From the NCBI RefSeq assembly GCF_003075415.1, contig NZ_QDAH01000013.1, forward strand, positions 45,841-109,840: 64,000 bases of DNA, written 5' to 3'. The position numbers and the translations under genes were made by a program. A model generated the notes under the pieces. It had not been told where the DNA came from. It did not search any database and saw only the letters and a list, made by a program, of their open reading frames with translations. Origin of the DNA: Microvirga sp. KLBC 81. Its GTDB lineage: Bacteria; Pseudomonadota; Alphaproteobacteria; Rhizobiales; Beijerinckiaceae. This document shows, one piece after another, positions 9,686 through 20,112 of this stretch. Every line of letters begins with the position of its first letter. The stretch's first letter is position 1.

Positions 9686-11315
9686 ATTCCAAAGCTCCAA
9701 CAGCGCTCTCGACCGCCTCCACAACGGCGCCTGAGCGCACGAGATCAAGCGCCTGGCGCATCTCGGTGGCATACCAACGGTCGCCGTCGAGGGCAGGCGG
9801 AATGACAGCGCGGATCGCTTCCATCGCGGTGCGTGAGCCCTTGCCGAGCGGATAATCCCTGGCGAGCGGTTCCACGAGCGTGAGGGCTTGTGCCGCCATC
9901 AGCAGTTCCCCGGCCACGATCTGCTCCACGTTCTCCACGATGGTCCGCGCTTTCCGCCCGCACCAGGTGGAGTTGGAGATGTGATCCTCGGCATTGGACT
10001 TGCCCGGGATGGAATCCACCGAGCCCGGCGTGGCAAGGCCGCGGTTTTCCATGACCAATGCCGACATGGAACACTGCACCGTCGCGAAGCCCGTATTGAG
10101 CCCGCGCTTGCCGGCCAGCAGGTTGCGCGGCAAGCCGTAGGACATGGTGGGATCGATCAGGCGCGCGAGACGACGCTCCGAGATCGACCCGAGATCGGCC
10201 ATGGCGATGGCGAGGAAATCCATGGCCTGCGCCATGTACTGCCCGTGGAAATGCCCGCCGGAGATCGAGACATAGCCACCCTGGCCATCGTCGAAGATCA
10301 GCGGGTTGTCCGTGGCGGAGTTCATCTCCGTGCCGATGATGCGCTCCACATATTCCACGGCCTCCACGGCAGGCCCGTGGACCTGCGGTGTGCAGCGCAG
10401 CGAATAGACGTCCTGCACGCGGGGAGCAGCCGGCGTTCCGGGCTGGCGCAGCTCGTCCGGGAAGACGATGTCGCGCGCGCCTTGCGAGCAGCGCTTCGAG
10501 CCTTCGAGAATGCGCAGGAGATTGCGCGCGACGCGGGCCTGGCCCGGATGCGGGCGCGCCCTGTGCACGCGCGGATCGAAGGCCGCGAGCTCGCCACGCA
10601 TGGCTTCGAGCGACAGGCACATGGCGATATCCGCATGCTTCAGGATACGGCACGCGTCGCTGGTGGCGAGAGAGGCGAGGGCGAGCGATGTCGTCGAGCC
10701 ATTGATGAGCGCTGACGCGTCCTTCGCGCCAAGCTCGAAATCAGGCTCGAAGCCCGCGGCACGGATCGCTTCGCGCGCCGGCATCACGCGGCCCTGATAG
10801 ACCATGTGAGCCTCTTCGAAGCCGCAGACGGCGCCCGCCATGTGGGCGAGCGGCGCGAGATCGCCGGAAGCGCCGACGGAACCCTTCTGCGGGATGACCG
10901 GGTGCAGGCCCGCATTGAGGAAAGCGAGCAGACGCTCGACCAGCTCGACGCGCGGGCCGGAATAGTTCGACGCAAAGGCATTGGCGCGCAACAGCATCAT
11001 GGCGCGCGTCACGTCCTCCGAGAAGGGCTCGCCGATTCCGGTGGCGTGGGCATAGACGGTCTTCTGCTGATAGGCCGCCATGTCGGCGATCAGCACGCGC
11101 TGGTCCTTGAACAGGCCGACACCGGTGTTGAAGGCATACATGAGCGGCGCGTCGTCATGCATCCAGGTGCGGTCGATATAGGCCCTCGTCGCCGCAATCC
11201 GCTCGCGCGCCTCCGGCGCCAGCTCCGCCTGCGCAAAGCGCCCTTGGGCATCGGGCCGCGCCACGCGCACCACATCCTGGATCTGAAGCGTCGCTCCGTC
11301 GAGCTTGACCGTCAT
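9684..11315 (-). CDS. MIO-type aromatic amino acid / histidine ammonia-lyase
   Basis: A 543-residue cytoplasmic enzyme of the HAL/PAL/TAL family. The autocatalytic MIO cofactor triad Ala149-Ser150-Gly151 is in GSVGASGDLAPLAH. Tyr60 in YAFNTGVG is the usual active-site tyrosine, and His90 in YAHATGIGEP sits where histidine and tyrosine lyases carry the substrate-selective residue. It removes ammonia from an aromatic amino acid to give the alpha,beta-unsaturated acid. Histidine is the most likely substrate by similarity, but no other hut gene is nearby, and the YAFNTGVG segment deviates from the YGINTGFG of classical HutH. It appears to be a single-gene unit. Confidence 0.88.
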   Translation of the reverse strand: MTVKLDGATLQIQDVVRVARPDAQGRFAQAELAPEARERIAATRAYIDRTWMHDDAPLMYAFNTGVGLFKDQRVLIADMAAYQQKTVYAHATGIGEPFSEDVTRAMMLLRANAFASNYSGPRVELVERLLAFLNAGLHPVIPQKGSVGASGDLAPLAHMAGAVCGFEEAHMVYQGRVMPAREAIRAAGFEPDFELGAKDASALINGSTTSLALASLATSDACRILKHADIAMCLSLEAMRGELAAFDPRVHRARPHPGQARVARNLLRILEGSKRCSQGARDIVFPDELRQPGTPAAPRVQDVYSLRCTPQVHGPAVEAVEYVERIIGTEMNSATDNPLIFDDGQGGYVSISGGHFHGQYMAQAMDFLAIAMADLGSISERRLARLIDPTMSYGLPRNLLAGKRGLNTGFATVQCSMSALVMENRGLATPGSVDSIPGKSNAEDHISNSTWCGRKARTIVENVEQIVAGELLMAAQALTLVEPLARDYPLGKGSRTAMEAIRAVIPPALDGDRWYATEMRQALDLVRSGAVVEAVESAVGALE

Positions 11316-11675
11316 CGCTATCCCTCACGTTCTTCCTAAAGGGATAATGGGGCAGCCGTAAACGCGCAACAGCCGCCCCAAGGGTGCGACTCCCCCTTGC
11401 GGGGAGGGGCCGGGGTGGGGTGGTGCGACCGGATGAGAGGTTTATCCAGCAGGATTGCGTCATCACCGGCCTTGTGCCGGTGATCCCGCTTCGGTGGAGG
11501 GTCGCGCTTTTCTTCATCGGGATGGCCGGGACACGCCCGGCCATGACGCTGGAGGGCTGTCGTGCGCTCTCCGGATCATGCGCTGCGCTCCGACTTTGCG
11601 CCCCCCGCCTTTCATCCCTCCCCGCCGCAAGTCGGGAACACCCGAGGTCCGTGGGGAAGGAAGGGTGCAGAACTC
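11316..11675. repeat. gene-free gap holding family B and family A repeats
   Basis: A family B arm (TCCCCCTTGCGGGGAGGGG, near 11390-11425) is followed by a complete family A element at 11459-11547. The A element has two hairpins, CATCACCGGC/GCCGGTGAT and GATGGCCGGG/CCCGGCCAT. A degenerate family B arm follows at about 11600-11668 (CCCTCCCCGCCGCAAG, GTGGGGAAGG). No gene is seen. Confidence 0.75.
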
Positions 11676-12755
<1,080 letters not shown>

Positions 12756-12873
12756 TGGTTCATTCCTTTTCACGTCAGCCGGTGCGTGAGAGAAGCGCCA
12801 GGCTGAAAAATTCCGATATTCCTTGTGAGCCCCTCCCGCCGCAGCAGAAGGGCCACGTGCTGAAGCTCGCCCG

Positions 12874-13719
12874 TCACTTTTCCGTTTCGACGAGACCCTT
12901 CACGAAGAGCCGCTGCATGAAGATGACGACCAGAACCGGCGGCACCATCGCGAGCACGGCCGTTGTCATGGCAATCTGCCACTCGGTGAGCGCGTCCGTC
13001 GTCGTGATCATCTTCTTGATGCCGATGACGATGGTCTGCATCGAGCTCTTGGTCGTGATCAGCAGCGGCCAGAGATACTGGTTCCAGCCATAGATGAACT
13101 GGATCACGAAGAGCGCCGCGATCGTCGTCATGGAGAGCGGAAGGAGCGTGTCCTTGAAGAAGCGGAACGCGCCCGCGCCATCGATCTTGGAGGCCTCCAG
13201 AAGCTCGTCCGGGATCGTCATGAAGAACTGGCGGAAGAGCAGCGTGCCGGTAGCAGACGCGATCAGCGGCAGGATGAGCCCCGTATAGGTATCGAGCAGA
13301 CCGAGATCGGCGACGATCTTGTAGGTGGGGTAGATACGCACTTCGACAGGGAGCATCAGCGTGATGAAGATGACCCAGAACGCCGTCTTGCGGAATGGGA
13401 ACTTGAAGTACACCACCGCATAGGCCGACAGGATCGAGATCAGGATCTTACCGAGTGCGATGCCCATCGCCATGATCATCGAGTTGATCATCATCATGGA
13501 AACGGGCTCGCGGGCGAGCTTGCCGCCATAGAACAGGGCGCGCGTGTAGTTCTCGGCGGCCTGATCGCCCGGGGTCAGCGGCATGTTGCCGTTGATGATG
13601 GTGGCGGTGTCGAAGGTCGATGCCATGATCGCGAGATAGACCGGGAAGGCCACGACGAGGACGCCGATGACGAGCGTCAGATAGGCCATGAAGTCTCTGA
13701 AGGGGCGATTCTCAACCAT
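12874..13719 (-). CDS. ugpE: sn-glycerol-3-phosphate ABC transporter permease UgpE
   Basis: A 281-residue inner-membrane permease of the MalG type. The EAA loop is [21 protein letters not shown]. An early periplasmic segment ([14 protein letters not shown]) is characteristic of UgpE. Its ATG overlaps the ugpA stop by one base (TGATG). It forms the channel with UgpA. Confidence 0.94.
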   Translation of the reverse strand: MVENRPFRDFMAYLTLVIGVLVVAFPVYLAIMASTFDTATIINGNMPLTPGDQAAENYTRALFYGGKLAREPVSMMMINSMIMAMGIALGKILISILSAYAVVYFKFPFRKTAFWVIFITLMLPVEVRIYPTYKIVADLGLLDTYTGLILPLIASATGTLLFRQFFMTIPDELLEASKIDGAGAFRFFKDTLLPLSMTTIAALFVIQFIYGWNQYLWPLLITTKSSMQTIVIGIKKMITTTDALTEWQIAMTTAVLAMVPPVLVVIFMQRLFVKGLVETEK

Positions 13720-14600
13720 CAGTACTGCACCTTGCGCTCGACATAGCGGAACTGGATAGCGGTGAGCGCGATCACGATGACCATGAGGATCACCGATTGC
13801 GCAGCCGACAGGCCGAGATCGCCGCCGGAACGGCCGTCCGCGTAGACCTTATAGACGAGAGTCGTCGTCTGACCGGCGGGACCACCGCCTGTTACGGCGT
13901 CGATGATGCCGAACGTCTCGAAGAACACATAAACGATGGTGACGACGAGAAGGAAGAAGGTGGTGGGCGAGAGCAGCGGGAAGATGATCGTCCAGAAGCG
14001 GCGTAGGGGCCCCGCGCCGTCGATGGCGCCGGCTTCGATCACGCTCTTCGGAATGGCCTGCAGGCCCGCGAGGAAGAACAGGAAGTTGTAGCTGACATGC
14101 TTCCAGGTGGCGGAGAGCACGAGCAGGATCATGGCATCCGTGGCGTCGAGCATGGGATTCCAGTTGAACCCCATGACGTTGAGCGGACGGCCGAGCGTGC
14201 CGAGCGTCGGATGGAACATGAACATCCACAACACGCCCGCGATGGCGGGAGCCACCGCATAGGGCCAGATCAGCAGCGTCTTGAAGGCGTGGCCGACACG
14301 GATGTTCTTGTCGGCCTGGGTGGCGAGAAGAAGCGCAACGGAAAGCGAGAAGAACGCCACCAGGGTCGAGAAGATCGCGGTGGTGATCATCGCCCGGTAA
14401 TATTCAGGCTGCTTGAACAGATCGATATAGTTCTCGAAGCCGACGAATTCGGAAGCAAGGCCGAAGGCGTCCTCGCGCAGGAAGGACTGCCAGATCGCCT
14501 GAGAGGCCGGCCAGTAGAAGAAAATGACGGTGATCGCCATCTGCGGAAGAATCAGCAGAAGCGGCAGCGTCCAACCTGAAAAGTGAGCTCGTTTTTCCAT
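13719..14600 (-). CDS. ugpA: sn-glycerol-3-phosphate ABC transporter permease UgpA
   Basis: A 293-residue permease of the MalF type with six predicted membrane segments. The EAA loop is [21 protein letters not shown]. The segment [20 protein letters not shown] is typical of UgpA. Start ATG at 14600 ([13 protein letters not shown]). It follows ugpB after a 123-base gap that holds a hairpin. Confidence 0.94.
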   Translation of the reverse strand: MEKRAHFSGWTLPLLLILPQMAITVIFFYWPASQAIWQSFLREDAFGLASEFVGFENYIDLFKQPEYYRAMITTAIFSTLVAFFSLSVALLLATQADKNIRVGHAFKTLLIWPYAVAPAIAGVLWMFMFHPTLGTLGRPLNVMGFNWNPMLDATDAMILLVLSATWKHVSYNFLFFLAGLQAIPKSVIEAGAIDGAGPLRRFWTIIFPLLSPTTFFLLVVTIVYVFFETFGIIDAVTGGGPAGQTTTLVYKVYADGRSGGDLGLSAAQSVILMVIVIALTAIQFRYVERKVQY

Positions 14601-14665
14601 CGCGCTAACAATTGTCCGGTGATGGTGCAGATGACGGCATCAACCGGTCTGCGAGGTTGCCTCAT

Positions 14666-14702
14666 AAGATCATCCCGGACAGCGTTCGGCTGCCCGGGAT
14701 GA
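14666..14702 (-). repeat. hairpin between ugpB and ugpA
   Basis: TCATCCCGGACAGC and GGCTGCCCGGGATGA form an imperfect hairpin with no T-run. Downstream of a binding-protein gene, such hairpins often protect the upstream mRNA, which would let ugpB be expressed above the permeases. Confidence 0.5.
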
Positions 14703-14723
14703 AAAATCGTTCGTCGGTCAGGC

Positions 14724-16031
14724 TTAGCGAACGGTGCGCTCGAACTGGCGCAGGATCTGGTTGCTGCGGGCAACCGCGGCGTCCAGAGCGTCCTTGGCAG
14801 GCTTCTGGCCAGCGAGCGCCGCCTCGATCTCCTCGGAGATCACATCGCGGATCTGAACCATGTTGCCGAAGCGCAGACCGCGGGAGTTCTCGGTCGGCTC
14901 CTTGTTGGTCAGCTCCTTCAGAGGCGTCTCGAGGACCGGGTTCTTCTCATAGAAGCCCGAAGCCTTGGTCTTCTCGTAGGCAGCCTTCGTGATCGGGAGA
15001 TAGCCCGATTCCTGGTGCAGCTTGGCCTGACGGTCGGTGTCCGAGAGGAAGGCGAAGAACTTGGCAACGCCCTTGTACTCGTCGGCCGACTTGCCGCCCA
15101 TGACCCACAGCGAAGCGCCGCCGATGATGGAGTTCTGCGGAGCGCCCTGGACGTCCGGGTAATACGGCATGAGCGTCGAGGTATAGTCGAACTTCGCGTT
15201 CGCCTTCACGTTGCCGTAGAAGCCCGAGGAGGTGAGGAAGATCGCGCATTCGCCGGAGGTGAAGCGGCCTTCGCTCTTCGAGTCGCGGCCCGAGTAGTCG
15301 TAGGTCTTGTCCTTCTGCAGGTCGACGAGGTTCTGCAGGTGCTTCACGTGCGTCGGAGAGTTGAACTTCATCTCCGTGTCGAAACCGTCGAGGCCATTGG
15401 CCTTGGTGGCCATCGGCACGTTGTGCCAGGCCGAGAACTGCTCGATGTGAGCCCAGCTGGCCCAGGCATTCGAGAAGCCGCAGGTGTCGTGGCCGGCAGC
15501 CTTGAGCTTCTTGGCGGCGGCGAACACGTCGGGCCAGGTCTTCGGAATCTCGTTGACGCCGGCCTTCTTCAGCTCGTCCCTGTTGATCCACATGACCATC
15601 GAGGAGGAGTTGAAGGGGAAGGAGAGCATCTCGCCCTTCGCCGTGGAGTAGTAGCCGGTGATCGCAGGCAGGTATGCCTTGGGATCGAACTTCTCGCCGG
15701 CTTCGGCCATCAGCTGGTGAACCGGCTTGATCGCACCCTTCGCGCCCATCATGGTCGCGGTGCCGACTTCGAAAACCTGCAGGATGTGCGGAGCGTTGCC
15801 CGCGCGGAACGCGGCAATACCGGCGTTCAGGGTATCGGCGTACTGGCCCTTGTAGCTGACGACGACCTTGTAGTCTTTCTGCGAGTTGTTGAACTCTTCG
15901 GCGAGACGGTTAACGACTTCGTTGTTGGCGCCCGTCATGGCGTGCCACCAGTGGATCTCCGTCTGAGCGAGGGCGGAAGTGCTCGTCGCGAGACCAAAGG
16001 CCAGGGCGCCGAGAAGGGACTTCTTCATCAT
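14724..16031 (-). CDS. ugpB: sn-glycerol-3-phosphate ABC transporter substrate-binding protein UgpB
   Basis: A 435-residue periplasmic binding protein. The signal peptide is MMKKSLLGALAFGLATSTSA with cleavage after ALA at about 22. The mature start TEIHWWHAMTGANNE and the segment RAGNAPHILQVFEVGTATMM are diagnostic of UgpB. It is the first gene of the operon and carries ligand to UgpA/UgpE. Two adjacent ATGs (16031, 16028) are possible. The 200 bases upstream hold the presumed promoter and an imperfect hairpin at about 16049-16102. Confidence 0.95.
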   Translation of the reverse strand: MMKKSLLGALAFGLATSTSALAQTEIHWWHAMTGANNEVVNRLAEEFNNSQKDYKVVVSYKGQYADTLNAGIAAFRAGNAPHILQVFEVGTATMMGAKGAIKPVHQLMAEAGEKFDPKAYLPAITGYYSTAKGEMLSFPFNSSSMVMWINRDELKKAGVNEIPKTWPDVFAAAKKLKAAGHDTCGFSNAWASWAHIEQFSAWHNVPMATKANGLDGFDTEMKFNSPTHVKHLQNLVDLQKDKTYDYSGRDSKSEGRFTSGECAIFLTSSGFYGNVKANAKFDYTSTLMPYYPDVQGAPQNSIIGGASLWVMGGKSADEYKGVAKFFAFLSDTDRQAKLHQESGYLPITKAAYEKTKASGFYEKNPVLETPLKELTNKEPTENSRGLRFGNMVQIRDVISEEIEAALAGQKPAKDALDAAVARSNQILRQFERTVR

Positions 16032-16240
16032 AATTCATCTCTCCCATGTCATCCCCTCAGGGATGTTATTGTCGTTCACCATCCCTGCACGAAAGCAGGA
16101 TGACGTTTTAATGACACATCCATGACAATCATAGCCGGCTTCAAAATGGAAGCCCTTTTCATTGAAAAGACTTAACAACTGGGGATGGGAACAGGCCGGA
16201 AGCGCTCTTCGTTGAGGGACTATCCATAGGTGGAAAGCAC

Positions 16241-16957
16241 ATGCCCCAGATGATCACAGCCCTCTTCAGGGACCCCGCTCAAGCCCGTCAGGCGCTTCAG
16301 GCGCTCCTGGAAATGGGAATCGCCCAACACCGGATCGTAGCGGTGGGCACCGAGGACGCCCGCGAGATTTCCTCGATCTCGGGCTTTCGCACCCTGTCTG
16401 CCCGCGACGACTCCTTAGAAGCCCTTCGCGGCCTGAACCTGCCGGAAGACGACCTGCGTCTGTTCGAGAAAGGTTTGCACAACGGCTGCACGATGATCGC
16501 CGCCCGGGTCGACCGAAATGACATGGAAGAAGCTGCGCGGGTGCTGGAGATGTTCGACCCCGTAGATCTCGACAGCAGCAGCCGGGAATGGCTGAAGGCT
16601 GGAGAAGAGCGTGGCGCCGGCCCGGGCGCGCCTCTGGCTGCGGGCATCACCGGCGGCGCTCAAGCCGGTCAGACCAGTACCGGCTCGCTTCCCGGCATGG
16701 GCCTGATGGCGGAGGGCACGGACGATCTCGGTAGTGCCGATCTGCGCACGGGCGAAACCGGCCGGCCGAATGCAGGCGCGCAGACCACGACGGGAACGGG
16801 CGCGCGCCGCAGCGACGAGCGGGCGGACCGGGAGGGCGTGAACGAACTCGCCGTCGCCTCCCAGCCTTCCCCGGACCAGCCCGGCCTGATGCAGCGGCAC
16901 ATGAACCGCGGCGGCCGGATCTGGGCCTATCGCACCTTCGACGAGGGCGCTGTTTAA
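16241..16957 (+). CDS. hypothetical protein with N-terminal GSP17M-like domain
   Basis: A 238-residue soluble protein. Residues 1-100 (ITALFRDPAQARQALQALLE and following) resemble the ferredoxin-like domain of general stress protein 17M/YflT proteins. From about 125 to 215 the chain is Gly/Ala/Thr-rich and probably disordered (GAPLAAGITGGAQAG), ending in the ordered-looking RGGRIWAYRTFDEGAV. No catalytic motif is seen. Upstream, TTCATTGAAAAGACTTAACAA is AT-rich and may hold a promoter. A stress or envelope-related role is an inference only. Confidence 0.75.
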   Translation: MPQMITALFRDPAQARQALQALLEMGIAQHRIVAVGTEDAREISSISGFRTLSARDDSLEALRGLNLPEDDLRLFEKGLHNGCTMIAARVDRNDMEEAARVLEMFDPVDLDSSSREWLKAGEERGAGPGAPLAAGITGGAQAGQTSTGSLPGMGLMAEGTDDLGSADLRTGETGRPNAGAQTTTGTGARRSDERADREGVNELAVASQPSPDQPGLMQRHMNRGGRIWAYRTFDEGAV

Positions 16958-16963
16958 AAAGGG

Positions 16964-17012
16964 AGCATCGGATTGAATCCCAAAAGTGCATTCCACTTTC
17001 GGGTCCGATGCT
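16964..17012. repeat. palindromic repeat, family D (AGCATCGGA...TCCGATGCT)
   Basis: AGCATCGGA at 16964-16972 and TCCGATGCT at 17004-17012 enclose CAAAAGTGCATTCCACTTTC. It separates two convergent genes and ends directly at the oxidase stop codon (TAG on the minus strand at 17015-17013). Confidence 0.75.
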
Positions 17013-18221
17013 CTAGATCACGTTGCGCTCGAGCAGCGGACGGTTCGCCAGAACGCGCTCGTAGCCGAGCTCGGAAAGATCGAGCGTGCGGTAGCCGCCG
17101 TGAACGATCAGTTCGGAGAGGCCGCGGCCGACGGCGGCCGCCTGCTGCAGGCCATGCCCCGAAAAGCCGTTGCAGAGATAGAAGTTTTCGATCTCGTTCG
17201 TCCTGCCGATGATGGCGTTGTGATCGAGCAGGCTCATGTCATAGGGACCGGACCAGGCGCGACCCGGCTTGATGGTTTCAAAGGCCGGAATGCGGTGCGC
17301 GAGCGCGGGCCAGATGAATTCCTCGAAGAAGGAGAAGTCGATCTCCTGGCTTGCGGGATCCTCGTCGAACCAATCGGGATCCACATCCGCTTCCGGCGAT
17401 GCGCCGCAGATGAAGTGGCCCTCGCCTTCCGGGCGCACATAAGCGCCGGAGGTGTCGATGAGCAGCGGTAGGTTCTCCACCGGCTCCTTGCAGGAGAAGG
17501 TGAACACATAGCGGCGCTTCGCCTGCACCGGAATCGTGATGCCGGCCATCGCCGCGAGCGCAGCACCACCTGAGCCTGCGCAGTTGATGAGCGTGCCGCA
17601 GGCGATGCGCGTGCCGTCCTTAAGGCGCACGGCGACGACGCGGTTGCCGTCGCGCTCCACCTCGGCGACCTCGCCCTTCACATATTCGGCACCGAGCGAA
17701 CGAGCCTTCTTGCGGAAGGCCTGCAGGAGTCCCCAGCCGTCGAACCAGCCTTCGCCCGAGCGGCCCCAGGTGCCGGCCGCGAGATCCTCCACGTTGAGCC
17801 AGGGGAAACGCTGCTTCAACTCGTCCGGCTTCAGGAAGAGGATGTCCGCGCCTTCCGCAGCCTGCAGAGCCTGGTTCTCGCGGAGGATCTGCTCGCCCGC
17901 TTCGGACGCACAATAGAGATAGCCGCCTTCCTTCAGGCCGATCTCCGGCCTGTCTCCGTCGACGGTGAGGTAATCGGCGATGTTGCGCAGGAAGTGGATT
18001 CCGTAAAGGGAGATGCGGATGTTCACCGCGCTCGAATATTGCTGGCGGATCGAAGCCGCCGACAAGGCGGAAGCCGACAGCTGATAGGTCGGATCCTTCT
18101 CGATGACGACGACGCGCCCCTTGAAACCGGAATCGGCCAGAAGATGGTAAGCGGTGGAGGAGCCCATGACGGCGCCGCCCACAATCACGACATCGGCAAT
18201 GCTTGAGGCAGAAGTGGTCAT
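17013..18221 (-). CDS. FAD-dependent amino acid oxidase (DAO family)
   Basis: A 402-residue flavoprotein with the dinucleotide motif VIVGGAVMGSSTAY near residue 13 and the DAO-family C-terminus YLCNGFSGHGLQQAAAVGR. It resembles sarcosine/glycine/pipecolate oxidases and FOXRED1-like proteins, which oxidise the C-N bond of an amino acid. The start ATG overlaps the Lrp-type regulator stop, so the two are coupled. The divergent lysine 6-dehydrogenase-like gene makes L-pipecolate, saccharopine or a D-amino acid plausible substrates, but this is inference. Confidence 0.85.
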   Translation of the reverse strand: MTTSASSIADVVIVGGAVMGSSTAYHLLADSGFKGRVVVIEKDPTYQLSASALSAASIRQQYSSAVNIRISLYGIHFLRNIADYLTVDGDRPEIGLKEGGYLYCASEAGEQILRENQALQAAEGADILFLKPDELKQRFPWLNVEDLAAGTWGRSGEGWFDGWGLLQAFRKKARSLGAEYVKGEVAEVERDGNRVVAVRLKDGTRIACGTLINCAGSGGAALAAMAGITIPVQAKRRYVFTFSCKEPVENLPLLIDTSGAYVRPEGEGHFICGASPEADVDPDWFDEDPASQEIDFSFFEEFIWPALAHRIPAFETIKPGRAWSGPYDMSLLDHNAIIGRTNEIENFYLCNGFSGHGLQQAAAVGRGLSELIVHGGYRTLDLSELGYERVLANRPLLERNVI

Positions 18222-18646
18222 CGTTCGAATTTCGTCGAGAGAATGATGGAGGATTGCGTGCGCTCCACGCCTTCCAATGCGCCGATCTTGTCGATGGCGG
18301 CATCGAGGGTGGGAACGTCTTCTGCCTCTACCACTGCCAGAAGATCGAAGACACCGGCAACGGAATGAAGCGCGCGCAACTCTGGCATACGCTGCAGCGC
18401 CGTGGCAACGGCAGCGGACGCTTTCGGTGCGACGACGATCGTCACATGCGCGCGCACCATGCGCCGACTGATCTCTTCCGCGAGTCTCAATGTATAGCCG
18501 ACGATCACCCCGCGCCGCTCCAGGCTCTCCACCCGCGCCTGCACGGTGGTGCGGGAGAGTTTGAGGCGGCGGGCGGCTTCCGCATGGCCGATGCGGGCAT
18601 TCTCTCTCAAGAGGGCGATCAGGGCACGATCCGTGGCGTCGATCAT
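18218..18646 (-). CDS. Lrp/AsnC family transcriptional regulator
   Basis: A 142-residue regulator. The winged helix-turn-helix (MIDATDRALIALLRENARIG, HAEAARRLKLSRTTVQARVESL) is followed by an AsnC/RAM ligand-binding domain (HSVAGVFDLLAVVEA). The ATG at 18646 was chosen because the Lrp fold begins at MIDATDR; upstream codons up to 18829 lie in the divergent promoter region. It is coupled to the oxidase and divergent from 18768, the usual layout for a regulator of an amino acid catabolic locus. Confidence 0.9.
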   Translation of the reverse strand: MIDATDRALIALLRENARIGHAEAARRLKLSRTTVQARVESLERRGVIVGYTLRLAEEISRRMVRAHVTIVVAPKASAAVATALQRMPELRALHSVAGVFDLLAVVEAEDVPTLDAAIDKIGALEGVERTQSSIILSTKFER

Positions 18647-18767
18647 CACTTTGACCAGTGTTTTCGGCAATATGCCGAAAACTACTCGGCTTTCCGTCAG
18701 CTTGTCTATGGCGCTTTGCAGGGTTTTGCCTTTTTCTCCCCTTCGCTCACAGGGAGGTTCTGATACC

Positions 18768-19901
18768 ATGAAATCCATTCTCGTCATCGGCGCCGGCAAG
18801 ATCGGCTCCACCATCGTCGACATGCTCAATGAAACCGGCGACTACGACGTCACGGTGGCTGACGCCTCCGAAGCTGCCCTTGCGGCGGCTGGTAAAGACG
18901 GCATCAAGACGATCCAGCTCGACTTCAACGACGCGGTGGCCCTGCAGAACGCCCTGAAGGGCCATTACGCCGTGCTCAGCGCCGCGCCCTATCACCTGAC
19001 CGGCCATGTGGCCCAGGCCGCGCGCCTTGCCGACGTGAACTATTTCGACCTCACGGAAGACGTCGCCACCACCCGCATGGTGAAGGAGCTGTCGGAAGGC
19101 GCCACCACCGCCTTCATCCCGCAATGCGGCCTTGCTCCCGGCTTCATCTCCATCGTGGCGCATGACATCGCCAGCCGCTTCGACAAGCTCGACACGGTGC
19201 GCCTGCGCGTCGGCGCGCTGCCGCAATACCCGTCGAACGCTCTGTCCTACAACCTCACCTGGAGCACGGACGGCGTCATCAACGAATACATCGAGCGCTG
19301 CGAGGCGGTGGTCGACGGCCGCTTGCGCGAAGTGCCGGCCATGGAAGAGCTGGAAGAGTTCTCCCTCGACGGCACCCGCTATGAGGCCTTCAACACCTCG
19401 GGCGGTCTCGGCACCCTGTGCGAGACGCTCGAGGGCAAGGTGCGCAACCTCAACTACAAGACCATCCGCTATCCGGGCCACTGCGCCCTGATGCGCGTCC
19501 TCCTCAACGACCTGCAGCTGCGCAACCGCCGCGAGGTCCTGAAGGACATCCTTGAGAACGCCGTTCCCGCCACCATGCAGGACATGGTCATCGTCTTCGT
19601 GACCGTGACCGGCGAGCGCGGCGGCCGCTATGTGCAGGAAACCTATGCCCGCAGCATCTACGGCCAGAAGGTCGCGAGCGTGCAGCGCACCGCGATCCAG
19701 GTGACCACTGCCGCCGGCATCTGCGCCATGCTCGACCTGCTGGTCGAAGGCAAGCTGCCGAAACAGGGTTTCGTGCGCCAGGAAGAGATCGACCTCGACC
19801 CCTTCCTGGCCAACCGCTTCGGCCGCGTCTATGCGGGCGTGCGTCTGGACGAGGCCGGCGAACCGGCCGTGAAGAACATCCGCCTCGACGCGGTTGCATG
19901 A
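18768..19901 (+). CDS. saccharopine dehydrogenase-family protein, probable L-lysine 6-dehydrogenase
   Basis: A 377-residue NAD(P)-dependent enzyme. The Rossmann motif VIGAGKIGS is at residues 6-14, and PQCGLAPGFISIVAHD is a conserved saccharopine-dehydrogenase segment. At about 380 residues it fits lysine 6-dehydrogenases, which deaminate the epsilon-amine of lysine to give allysine/piperideine-6-carboxylate, better than bifunctional LKR/SDH. The next gene is an ALDH7-type dehydrogenase that uses exactly that product. The ATG follows GGGAGG (18752-18757). Alternative: a saccharopine reductase-like enzyme. Confidence 0.82.
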   Translation: MKSILVIGAGKIGSTIVDMLNETGDYDVTVADASEAALAAAGKDGIKTIQLDFNDAVALQNALKGHYAVLSAAPYHLTGHVAQAARLADVNYFDLTEDVATTRMVKELSEGATTAFIPQCGLAPGFISIVAHDIASRFDKLDTVRLRVGALPQYPSNALSYNLTWSTDGVINEYIERCEAVVDGRLREVPAMEELEEFSLDGTRYEAFNTSGGLGTLCETLEGKVRNLNYKTIRYPGHCALMRVLLNDLQLRNRREVLKDILENAVPATMQDMVIVFVTVTGERGGRYVQETYARSIYGQKVASVQRTAIQVTTAAGICAMLDLLVEGKLPKQGFVRQEEIDLDPFLANRFGRVYAGVRLDEAGEPAVKNIRLDAVA

Positions 19902-19962
19902 CGATTTGGAACAGGTTCCCACCATCCACAGGCGGGAGCCTGTCCGGCTTCTTTCCGAAATC

Positions 19963-20009
19963 GCATGATCCTATTCGGGAAAAGCAGTTCCCACATTTCC
20001 TGATCATGC
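19963..20009. repeat. palindromic repeat, GCATGATC type (family D)
   Basis: GCATGATC at 19963-19970 and GATCATGC at 20002-20009 enclose GGGAAAAGCAGTTCCCACAT. It matches the widespread rhizobial type built on GCATGATC and GTTCCCAC. It lies between the two lysine-pathway genes. Confidence 0.75.
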
Positions 20010-20014
20010 TTTAA

Positions 20015-20047
20015 GACGGTGGCCTGAAGGCCGCCGTCGTTTCTGTT
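20015..20047 (+). terminator. probable terminator before the ALDH7 gene
   Basis: GACGGTGGCC (20015-20024) pairs with GGCCGCCGTC around a TGAA loop and is followed by GTTTCTGTTT. It could end or attenuate the dehydrogenase transcript before the next gene. Confidence 0.5.
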
Positions 20048-20112
20048 TAAAGACAAGCGAAGGTGGTGGGCCTGGAATAGAGCCCGAACCCCGTTTCCAT
20101 GGGAGAATGACA

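Noticed and set aside
9684..11315. Assignment of the lyase to a hut operon
   Set aside because: No hutU, hutI or hutC gene is adjacent; histidine as substrate therefore stays unproven.
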